DNA of 64,000 nt, from assembly GCF_014202315.1 (NCBI RefSeq), contig NZ_JACHGN010000015.1, positions 264,176 through 328,175 of the forward strand, given 5' to 3'. The notes beneath the pieces were generated by a model. It did not search any database and was not told where the DNA came from. It worked only from the letters and a program-made list of their open reading frames with translations. This DNA comes from Thermocatellispora tengchongensis. GTDB lineage: Bacteria > Actinomycetota > Actinomycetes > Streptosporangiales > Streptosporangiaceae. Of the stretch, positions 41,749 through 49,265 are shown piece by piece; position 1 is the first letter of the stretch; the number at the start of each line of letters is the position of its first letter. The translations under genes were made by a program, and so were the position numbers.

Positions 41749-42900
41749 TCACGCGGTGACCCCGTCGGCCCGCAACCGGGCGATGGCCGCCTCGTCCAGG
41801 CCGAGTTCGGCGAGGATCTCGGCGGTGTGCTCACCGGGGACCGGCGCGCGATCCGGTACGGGAGCGGCGGTCCTGCCGAACCGGGGCGCCGGCGCGGGCT
41901 GGCGCACACCGTCCACGTCCACGAAGGTGCCGCGGGCCGCCAGGTGCGGATGTGACGGGGCCTCCGTCAGGCTGAGCACCGGCGCGAAGCACACGTCGGT
42001 GCCCTCCAAGGTCTCGCACCACTCGGCGCGGGTCCGCGTGGCGAACACCTCCGCGAACCGCTTTCGCAGGCTCTCCCAGCGGGTCCGGTCATGCTGGGGC
42101 GCCTCGGCGGGGTCCAGGCCCAGCGCCTCCACCAGCCGTGCGTAGAAGCGCGGCTCGATGGCGCCGACGGAGATGTACTCGCCATCGGCGGTCTCGTACA
42201 CGCCGTAGAAGTGCGCGCCGGAGTCCAGCAGGTTGGTGCCGCGTTCCGTGGACCACCTGCCCTGCTGCGCAAGTGAGTAGAAGAGGCCGGTGAGCATCGC
42301 GACCCCGTCGGCCATGGCCGCGTCGATGACCTGTCCGCGGCCCGACGCGCGAGCCTCCAGCACGGCACAGACGATCCCGAAGGCGAGGAACATTCCGCCG
42401 CCGCCGTAGTCGGCCAGCAGGTTCAGCGGAGGGACCGGTGGTCCGCCCCGCGCGCCTATCGCGTGCAACGCCCCGGTGGGGGCGAGGTAGTTGATGTCGT
42501 GACCGGCCATGGCCGCGTACGGGCCCTCCTGCCCCCACCCGGTCATCCGCCCGTAGACGAGGGCGGGGTTGCGCGCCATGCACTCCCCAGGGCCGACGCC
42601 CAGCCTTTCGACCACCCCCGGACGGAAGCCCTCCAACAGGGCGTCCGCACCCTCGGCCAGGTCGAGGACGATGCCGGCCGCCCGAGGGTCCTTCAGGTCG
42701 AGCGCGATCGAGCGGCGGCTGCGGCCGAAGACGTCAGTCGCCGGGTTGTCCCGGCGAGGACCCGTGCCGGTCACCCGATCCACCCGGATGACGTCGGCCC
42801 CCATGTCCGCGAGCATCGTGGCCGCGAACGGCACCGGTCCCTGCGCGGAGAGCTCGATGACCTTCAGCCCGGCCAGCGGGCCGCCCTGTCGGAGCGTCAC
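41749..42900 (-). CDS. mcr: alpha-methylacyl-CoA racemase
   Basis: 383-aa CaiB-fold protein. The catalytic set of M. tuberculosis MCR (His126, Asp156, Glu241) is matched by His134 (GHDINYLA), Asp164 (LLADYGGGG) and Glu249 (GAIEPRFY), with identical spacing of 30 and 85 residues. It interconverts (2R)- and (2S)-2-methylacyl-CoA thioesters so that beta-oxidation can proceed, as for sterol side chains and methyl-branched or isoprenoid acids. First gene of its operon, with a TGATC element immediately upstream. Confidence 0.88.
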   Translation of the reverse strand: MTLRQGGPLAGLKVIELSAQGPVPFAATMLADMGADVIRVDRVTGTGPRRDNPATDVFGRSRRSIALDLKDPRAAGIVLDLAEGADALLEGFRPGVVERLGVGPGECMARNPALVYGRMTGWGQEGPYAAMAGHDINYLAPTGALHAIGARGGPPVPPLNLLADYGGGGMFLAFGIVCAVLEARASGRGQVIDAAMADGVAMLTGLFYSLAQQGRWSTERGTNLLDSGAHFYGVYETADGEYISVGAIEPRFYARLVEALGLDPAEAPQHDRTRWESLRKRFAEVFATRTRAEWCETLEGTDVCFAPVLSLTEAPSHPHLAARGTFVDVDGVRQPAPAPRFGRTAAPVPDRAPVPGEHTAEILAELGLDEAAIARLRADGVTA

Positions 42901-42924
42901 GGCCGCATGACTCCTGTCTTCGCG

Positions 42925-42950
42925 TATATGATCGGAAATAAAATATCAAA
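42925..42950 (+). promoter_or_regulatory. putative GntR operator upstream of racemase operon
   Basis: TATATGATCGGAAATAAAAT plus ATCAAA: an AT-rich island 25 bp upstream of the racemase start, with the TGATC core and a distal ATCAAA. Confidence 0.52.
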
Positions 42951-43137
42951 GACGCGCGATCAACGGCAATACGGGACGCATCCTGGAGACGTCACGGCTC
43001 TTCGATTCCCGTGCCCTGTCTGGCAGTCCTGCCCACCGGGACTGGCGATCAGATGCCCGCGCACGCGTCCTAGCTTCAGCAATGGCAGAAGGCGCATGCC
43101 GAACGCCGTATCCGAGGATCGGCGAAGGACGACAGGC

Positions 43138-43434
43138 ATGATCGAGAGAGGCGTGTACGGGCCGTGGGCCGTCATCGCCGGCGGGTCGGAGGGAGTGGAG
43201 GCGTCGTTCGCGCTCCTGCTCGCCGACGCCGGAATCGACCTCGTGCTGATCGCGCGCAAGCCGGCACCGCTCGCCGAGACGGCCGCGCGGGTGCGGGCGA
43301 AGGGCGTCGAGGTCCGCACCGGGGAGCTCGACCTGACCGAGCCCGGCGCGCTCAAGGCCGTCCGCTCGGCGACCGACGACGCCGAGGTAGGTCTGTTGAT
43401 CTTCAACGCGGGTGCCAACAGCTACGGCCACGAG
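43138..43434 (+). pseudogene. 3'-truncated SDR dehydrogenase
   Basis: From ATG 43138: IERGVYGPWAVIAGGSEGVE (cofactor loop), LVLIARKPAPLAETA, then IFNAGANSYGHE (the N-x-A-G motif), after which SDR similarity stops. The catalytic Y-x-x-x-K half is missing. The frame continues into unrelated GC-rich sequence. About 100 of an expected 250-270 residues remain. It lies at the boundary between block 1 and the steroid genes and marks a rearrangement junction. Confidence 0.75.
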
Positions 43435-43462
43435 TTACGAGCGCGTGCGGCACCAGCCGCGA

Positions 43463-43490
43463 GCCCCGGAGATCGGCTCCGCTCCGGGGC
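43463..43490. terminator. hairpin downstream of hsaC-like gene
   Basis: Perfect arms GCCCCGGAG (43463-43471) and CTCCGGGGC (43482-43490), 10-nt loop, 59 bp past the dioxygenase stop and also past the truncated SDR. No T tract. Confidence 0.5.
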
Positions 43491-43548
43491 CCGCCACGGA
43501 TTACGGGCGCCGATCAGCCTGTTACCGGCCGGTCACCCGCATCCGAGA

Positions 43549-44436
43549 TCAACTGAAGTCCCACTTGTGGCCCCAGTAGCTGTCGGCGGTGATCTCCTCG
43601 GCGGTGTAGGAGGTCTCGTCGACCAGCATCCCGTCGCAGCCGACCTCCAGGTCCCACCCACCGGGAGTGCGGACGTAAAAGGAGATCATCTTGTCGTTGG
43701 TGTGCCGGCCCAGCGTCGAGGAGATGTGGTAGCCCCCTGTCGTCACGCGGTCCAGCGCCCTGCCGACCTCGTCCAGGGTCTCGCACTCCACCATGATGTG
43801 CACCAGCGCCGGTGACTTGAGGTCGGGCGTCGGCATGATGGCCAGGCTGTGATGGCGGGGGTTGACGCCCATGAACCGCAGCCGGACGGGGCCGTACTCG
43901 GGCGGCGCCGGAAGGCGGAAGGCGCCTCGGGGGAGGAAGCCGAGCACTTCGGCGTAGAAGCGGTAGGCGCCGTCCAGGTCGGCCACGGGCACGACGACGT
44001 GGCCGAGGCCGAGTTCGCCGGTCACGAAGCGGTTGCCGAACTTCGTCGCGATCGGGCTGTGGTCCAGCGCGGGGCCGTAGAAGATTTCCACCGGCGTACC
44101 GCCGGGGGCCTCGAAGGCGATGCCCGCCTCGACCCGGCGGGTGTCGGCGTCCTCCTGTGACAGCGGCTTGGTCGCGATGCCGGCGGCCTCGACGGCCGAC
44201 TGCACGCGCCGTAGCGCCAGGTGGTCCCGCACCTCCCACCCCACGCACTCCACGCGGTCCTCATCGCCCGGCAGGATCACGATCCTGGCGTGCCGCTCGT
44301 CCATGCGCAGGTGCAGGGCCTCGGCCTCGGGGCCGGTCCCCTCGGCGAACCCGATCGTGTCGAAGGCGAACGTGCGCCACGCGTCGAGGTCGGTGGCCCG
44401 GACGCGTACGTAGCCCAGCGAACTGATGTCGGTCAT
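43549..44436 (-). CDS. hsaC: extradiol ring-cleavage dioxygenase, HsaC/BphC type
   Basis: 295-aa two-domain vicinal oxygen chelate dioxygenase. Iron ligands are His146 (GLGHVVV), His213 (LVHIMVE) and Glu264 (WDLEVG); acid/base residues NPRHHSL and GRHTND are conserved. It starts SSLGYVRVRATDLDAWR, like HsaC. In steroid catabolism HsaC cleaves 3,4-DHSA at the meta position of the aromatised A ring. No other extradiol dioxygenase is in the window, so it is the likely partner of HsaD. 55 bp downstream of an HsaA-like monooxygenase. A broader BphC role remains possible. Confidence 0.85.
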   Translation of the reverse strand: MTDISSLGYVRVRATDLDAWRTFAFDTIGFAEGTGPEAEALHLRMDERHARIVILPGDEDRVECVGWEVRDHLALRRVQSAVEAAGIATKPLSQEDADTRRVEAGIAFEAPGGTPVEIFYGPALDHSPIATKFGNRFVTGELGLGHVVVPVADLDGAYRFYAEVLGFLPRGAFRLPAPPEYGPVRLRFMGVNPRHHSLAIMPTPDLKSPALVHIMVECETLDEVGRALDRVTTGGYHISSTLGRHTNDKMISFYVRTPGGWDLEVGCDGMLVDETSYTAEEITADSYWGHKWDFS

Positions 44437-44491
44437 GGCCTTCTTCCTTGCTTGTAGGGGGTCGTCTTCGTTCGTACGGCGTCCCAGGGCG

Positions 44492-45676
44492 TCAGATGAG
44501 CAGGCGCAGCGTGCCCTGCGGCTCCACGCCCATCTGGGTCAGCGCCGTGGAGTGGTAGATGGCGCCGGGGATGTGGATCGCGTGCTGCAGACCGACGTGC
44601 GCGTCGCGCCAGAAGCGCTGCATCCGGTTGTTGCGGCGTACGGCGTTGCCGCCCGAACGGGCGAAGATCTCGTCCACCGCCGACACCGCGCGCCAGGCGC
44701 AGCGCACCTGGTTACGCCGGACGACGGACCGGTCCTCGAAGCTGATCGGCTTGCCCGCGTCGGCCAGGTCGTAGAGCCTGCTGATGCCGTCGAGCAACTG
44801 GACCCGGGACGCGGCGATCTCCGACGCCGCCTCGGAGATCGCGTACATCGTGTACGGGTCGTCCTTGACCTTCGTGCCGATGGCCATCACGCGGTCGCGC
44901 TGGTAGTCCAGATGGGCGGCGAGCGCGCCCTCCGCGATGCCGATCACCGCGGCGGTGATGCCCAGGGGGAACATCGCCCAGAACGGCAGCTTGTACACCG
45001 TCTCGGTCCGGCCGGCCCGCTCGGCGGCGACCTCTCCGGCGGCGACCTCCTCGGCGTCGATCGTGCGGTAGTCGGGGATGAACGCGCCGTCGACGATGAT
45101 GTCCTTGCTGCCGGTGCCGCTCAGCCCGATGACGTCCCAGGAGTCGTCCACGATCGTGTAGTCGGCGCGCGGCAGCACCACGTGCATGGACCTGACGGGC
45201 TGCGCGGGCTTGCCGTCGGCGTCGCCGACCAGCGCCCCGAGGAAGATCCAGTCGCAGTGGTCGGTGCCCGAGGAGAACTGCCAGCGCCCGTTGAGGACGT
45301 ATCCCCCATCGACCGGGGTCGCCACCCCGCCGGGCATGTACGGCGAGGCGATCCACGTGTTCGGGTCCTCGCCCCACACCTCCTGCTGGAGGCGCCGGTC
45401 GCACAACGCCATCTCCCACGGGTGGACCCCGCCCACGCCGCACACCCAGCCCGTCGAGCCGCACGCCTGCGCCACCGCCATCACGGCCTCGGCGAAGTCG
45501 CGGGGATGCGCGGCATATCCCCCGAAGTCGCGCGGCTGAAGCAACCGCATCACCCCGGCCTCGCGGACCAGTTTGACGCTCTCGTCCGCCAGCTTGCCCA
45601 GGCGCTCGGTCTCGTCCGCGACCGCGGCCAACCGCCCGGCGATCTCCTCTACCCGGGTAACGACTTCGTGCGCCAC
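44492..45676 (-). CDS. HsaA-like flavin-dependent monooxygenase, second copy
   Basis: 394 aa, acyl-CoA-dehydrogenase fold of the HsaA/HpaB-type two-component oxygenases: LLQPRDFGGYA, ACGSTGWVCGVGGVHPWEMA, EVWGEDPNTW. The C-terminus ALTQMGVEPQGTLRLLI differs from HsaA of the main cluster (55665-56831), so the substrate may differ. It needs reduced flavin from HsaB or the reductase at 29815. GTG 45676 follows GGAGGT; the longer reading has no ribosome site. A copy of the steroid palindrome lies 97 bp upstream. Co-transcribed with the hsaC-like gene. Confidence 0.85.
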   Translation of the reverse strand: MAHEVVTRVEEIAGRLAAVADETERLGKLADESVKLVREAGVMRLLQPRDFGGYAAHPRDFAEAVMAVAQACGSTGWVCGVGGVHPWEMALCDRRLQQEVWGEDPNTWIASPYMPGGVATPVDGGYVLNGRWQFSSGTDHCDWIFLGALVGDADGKPAQPVRSMHVVLPRADYTIVDDSWDVIGLSGTGSKDIIVDGAFIPDYRTIDAEEVAAGEVAAERAGRTETVYKLPFWAMFPLGITAAVIGIAEGALAAHLDYQRDRVMAIGTKVKDDPYTMYAISEAASEIAASRVQLLDGISRLYDLADAGKPISFEDRSVVRRNQVRCAWRAVSAVDEIFARSGGNAVRRNNRMQRFWRDAHVGLQHAIHIPGAIYHSTALTQMGVEPQGTLRLLI

Positions 45677-45982
45677 AAGGCACCTCCGGACTGAATCGAG
45701 TGGAGCGCAGGCCGCCACCGTCCATGGCGGCTCGCTGACGCTAAGCCGCGTCGACCAGCCGATTCCACGCACATCCCGCTGATCGGGACTCCCCGGCCGG
45801 GCCCATCCGTCGCCCCTCGGGCTCCGAGGCCGGATGACCTTCGATGTGCCCTGGAGGCGCTACTACCACGTGTAAGTAGCCGCCTTACACACCCGCCCTC
45901 ACCCTGCGCAGCCGGCGCACGCTGCTCGGCGGCCTGATCGTCCTGCGCATCAAGTCCGTCCGCGAACTGGGAGCCCGAATTC
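45677..45982. other. 306-bp region between hsaA-like gene and rhamnosidase remnant
   Basis: Holds one copy of the steroid palindrome (45774-45788), which would serve the minus-strand hsaA-like operon. The part to its right shows no gene that I recognise. Confidence 0.6.
45774..45788. promoter_or_regulatory. steroid-regulon palindrome 1
   Basis: TCCCGCTGATCGGGA, one mismatch from the perfect palindrome TCCCGCT-N-AGCGGGA. 97 bp upstream of the hsaA-like start. Confidence 0.75.
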
Positions 45983-48130
45983 GTGAACAAGCCAAGCCGT
46001 CTGAGAGTCGACCATCTCAGTGAAGTGCTGGGGACGGACGTCGCCCGTCCGTGCCTGTCCTGGTGGCTGCCGCCCAGGTCGAAGCGGCAGGTCGCCTATC
46101 GGATCCGGGCTCAGGACCGGGACTCCGGCCGGGTCGAGAGCGACCAGAGCGTGCTCGTGCCCTACGCCGGGCCGGAACCCGCCGCCGGTCAGCGGGTGAC
46201 CTGGCGAGTCAAGGTATGGACGGACCTCGGCGAGAGCGACTGGTCGGAGCCGTCGTTCTGGGAACGGACGATCGGCGCCTGGACGGCTCGCTGGATCGAA
46301 CCGGCCGAGGAGAAGACACCCGAACCCGGCAGGCGTCCCGCCTACCTGCTGCGGCACGAGTTCACCCTCGGCGGCGTCCCGGACAGGGCGCGGCTCTACG
46401 CCACGGCGCACGGCATCTACGAAGTGTTCGTCAACGGCGTCCGCGTCGGCGACCACGAACTCGCGCCGGGTTTCACCGCCTACCGCTCCCGGCTGCACGT
46501 GCAGACCTACGATGTCGGCCCGCTGCTGCGGCCGGGGCCCAACGTCATCGGCGCGGTCCTGTCGGACGGCTGGTTCCGTGGCCGGACCGGCTACGAGCGG
46601 ATTCCCGACGGGTACGGCTCACGCACCGCCTTCCTGGCCGAACTGCACGCCGGCGACACAGTGGCCGGCACCGGCCCGGACTGGAGGTCCAATGGACGGC
46701 CAGGACGTCGACTTCACCCGCGCGATCCCGGGCTGGTCGCAGCCGGGCCTGGACGTCAGCGGCTGGGCACGGGTGGGCCTGCCGGACCTCACGGCCGAGG
46801 GCAGGCTGACCACCAGCCCCGCCCCGCCCGTCCGCCGGGTGCAGACGCTCGCGCCGGTAGCGATCACCAACCCGCGGCCCGGCGTCCAGGTGGTCGACTT
46901 CGGGCAGATCATCAATGGCCGGGTGCGCCTGACCGCGCCCGCTGGGCAGGTCACCCTGACGCACGGCGAGGCGCTGGGGCCGGACGGCGACGTCACCATG
47001 GAACACCTGGCCGCCCATGACCACGCCACCGGAACGAGGTTGGACACCGGGCAGCGGGACCGGGTCACCGGCGACGGCGGCGAGGTGTTCGAGCCACGCC
47101 ACACCACCCACGGATTCCGCTACGTGCGCGTCGAGGGGCACGACGGCCCGCTGGAGATCGAGGCGGTGGTCGTCCACACCGACCTGCGCCGCACCGGCTG
47201 GTTCCGCTGCGGCGACGTGCGGATCAACCGGCTGCACGAGGCGGCGGTGTGGAGCTTCCGCGGCAACGCCTGCGACTCCCCACCGACTGCCCGCAGCGGG
47301 AGCGCGCCGGCTTCACCGGCGACTGGCAGATCTTTCTGCCCACCGCGGCCTACCTCTACGACGTCGCCGGCTTCTCGGTGAAGTGGCTGCGCGACCTGGC
47401 GGCCGATCAGTGGCCGGACGGCCGCGTGCCCAACTGGGTGCCAGACCCTCACCACGCCCGCCGTTCGGAGGAACTGTACGCCCACATGCAGGGTTCGGCC
47501 GGGTGGGGCGACGCTGCGGTGATCGTGCCCTGGGAGACCTATCTGGCCTACGGCGACACCCGGATCCTGGCCGAGCAGTACGACTCGATGAAGGCGTGGG
47601 TCGCCTACGCCGCGACGATGGCGGGCAGCGGCGAGGGCCACCGGCGCTTCCTGTGGGACAGCGGCTTCCACTGGGGCGAGTGGACCGAGCCGGACGAGGA
47701 GACGCCCTCCTACCTCACCGACCAGACGGTGGTCGCCACCGCCTACCTCTACCTGTCGTCCCACCTGCTCGCCCGCATCGCCCGGATCCTCGGCGAAAAC
47801 GCCGACGCGCAGCACTACGAGACCTATGCCGCCGGCGTGCTCAGCGCCTGGAGGACCGAGTTCATCGCCGCCGATGGCTCCCTGACCGTGGACACGCAGG
47901 CCACCCACGTGCGCGCGCTCGCCTTCGGCCTGGTCCCCGACCACCTGCGGGCGCGGACCGCCGAACGTCTCGTCGCCCTCATCCGCGAGGCCGGCACCCA
48001 CGTCGGCACCGGTTTCCTCGCGACGCCGTACCTGCTTCCCGTACTGGCGGACACCGGGCACCTCGACGTGGCCTACGATCTGCTGTTCCAGGACACACAA
48101 CCGCAGGGCATGTCCGTCTTCGAGCTGCTG
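45983..48130 (+). pseudogene. decayed GH78 alpha-L-rhamnosidase
   Basis: The first frame from GTG 45983 shows the family N-terminus (LRVDHLSEVLGTDVARPCLS, RVTWRVKVWTDLGESDWSEP, ARLYATAHGIYEVFVNGVRV). The frame changes near 46694 and continues with QVVDFGQIINGRVRL and TTHGFRYVRVEG. A single C is missing near 47276, where GAC CTC CCC would be expected, so the frame changes again and resumes with LPTDCPQRERAGFTGDW and the catalytic domain (WGDAAVIVPWE, DSGFHWGEW, LATPYLLPVL). It ends in LLFQDTQPQG without the C-terminal domain. Two frameshifts plus truncation: not functional. Unrelated to the surrounding steroid genes. Confidence 0.88.
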
Positions 48131-48296
48131 GACCTGTCGGGGGCTGCCGGGGATCGAGGCGCTCCAGGAGGAGGACGCCCGCCGCCGGCGCCCCGAGGCC
48201 CGCTCCGTGCTCGACGCCCTGTGGGACCTGAACCCGGACATCCGGCACGTCGCGCTCGCCCCGGACGCGCCGCCCTTGGGTGCCGGCCCGGGGTGA
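48112..48296 (+). pseudogene. C-terminal fragment of an unrecognised protein
   Basis: Starts MSVFELLDLSG, shifts frame in a G run at about 48139-48143, and continues in the next frame as LPGIEALQEEDARRRRPEAR then SVLDALWDLNPDIRHVALAP to a TGA at 48294-48296. The joined reading looks like a genuine protein end with actinobacterial codon use, but I do not recognise the family. Fused to the truncated rhamnosidase, so it marks a second junction. Confidence 0.45.
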
Positions 48297-48303
48297 GGCT
48301 ACG

Positions 48304-48927
48304 TCACCTCGCCGCGCCAGGCCGGGAGAAGTACGGGGCGAGGATCAGGCGGGCGCCCAGGCGGACGTCGGCCTCGGCGCCGGATGCGGTCATCTGGCCG
48401 TTGAGGGTGGCCACCAGGCAGCCCCACCAGCAGTACAGGAGCAACCGCGCGACGCTGACATCGCGGTCGGTGGGGTGCTCGACGCCGAGGGTGCGCAGGA
48501 CGATGCCGCCGAGCAGGGAGCGGGACAGCTCGGCCTCGGCGATCGTGGCGGCGTTGTGGGTGGCGGTGGCGGCCTGCAGCATCGCGGCGGCCAGGGACGG
48601 GCGGAGCAGGAGGTGGCCGCTCAGGCCGACCAGGAAGTCGGCGGTCTCCTCGACGGGGTCGCCCCCCTCGGCGGGGCGGCGCGTCTCGGAGTAGGCGCGG
48701 ATCTCGGCGTGGAAGACCGCGGTGAACAGGTGGGTCTTGGAGGGGAAATAGCGGTACAGGGTGGCGATGGCCACGCCGGCGTCCTTGGCGACGTCGTGCA
48801 TCTGCACCGCGTCGAATCCGTGGCGGGCGCCCAGTTCGGCCGCGGCGGCGATGATGCGCTCGCGGCGGGCGATCTGGTTACGGGAGGACGGCGCCGCCGC
48901 GGCTCGCGCTTCGGCGATTCTCGGCAC
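48304..48927 (-). CDS. TetR-family regulator (KstR-like HTH)
   Basis: 207 aa. N-terminal HTH at about 24-68 with VQMHDVAKDAGVAIATLYRY, which resembles the KstR pattern DAVQM...TLYRYFPSK. C-terminal ligand-binding helices follow. KstR represses steroid genes and is released by 3-oxo-cholestenoyl-CoA; the identity here is by resemblance and context only. GTG 48927 after AGGGGG. 57 bp after the Cys-rich gene, probably the last gene of the FAD dehydrogenase / MFS / kshA operon. Candidate reader of the TCCCGCT palindrome, alongside the IclR protein. Confidence 0.85.
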   Translation of the reverse strand: MPRIAEARAAAAPSSRNQIARRERIIAAAAELGARHGFDAVQMHDVAKDAGVAIATLYRYFPSKTHLFTAVFHAEIRAYSETRRPAEGGDPVEETADFLVGLSGHLLLRPSLAAAMLQAATATHNAATIAEAELSRSLLGGIVLRTLGVEHPTDRDVSVARLLLYCWWGCLVATLNGQMTASGAEADVRLGARLILAPYFSRPGAAR

Positions 48928-48984
48928 GGATCCCCCTGTCCTCGCCGCTGGCTTCCGGGTCCTTCATCGTATCGCCGGGGGCCG

Positions 48985-49197
48985 TCACATGTCGGCGACG
49001 GGGACGAGGCCGCGGCGCACGCCGGTCTCGATGCTGTCGCGCAGCCGGGTGCAGGTCGGGACGGTGCCGCGGTCGCTGTGGCCGCTCAGCTCGACGCACC
49101 GCCCGGTGTCGGTCGTCCACTGGACGAGGGTGTGGGCGAGGGTGTTCTTCTTGACCAGGACGCACGAGCCGCAGGCGTGGCAGGACACCGGGTGCAT
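48985..49197 (-). CDS. small Cys-rich protein downstream of kshA (70 aa)
   Basis: Starts MHPVSCHACGSCVLVKKNTL: three cysteines at positions 6, 9 and 12 (C-x-x-C-x-x-C), further cysteines near 34 and 49 (GRCVEL, VPTCTRLRD), and the end ETGVRRGLVPVADM. The C-x-x-C-x-x-C start resembles the beginning of a ferredoxin cluster motif, but it is too short and lacks the second half. ATG 49197 after GGAGGA. 68 bp after kshA and before tetR. Possible redox partner or metal-binding accessory of the Rieske oxygenase; not a recognised family. Confidence 0.75.
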   Translation of the reverse strand: MHPVSCHACGSCVLVKKNTLAHTLVQWTTDTGRCVELSGHSDRGTVPTCTRLRDSIETGVRRGLVPVADM

Positions 49198-49265
49198 GGA
49201 ATTCTCCTCCGAAGACGGGTGCGGGGTGGTGGCGCGCGGGCGCCACCACCCCGTGATGGCGGGTG

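Noticed and set aside
42960..43431. Minus-strand ORFs of about 150 aa opposite the truncated SDR
   Set aside because: No family pattern and exactly antisense to the clear SDR N-terminus.
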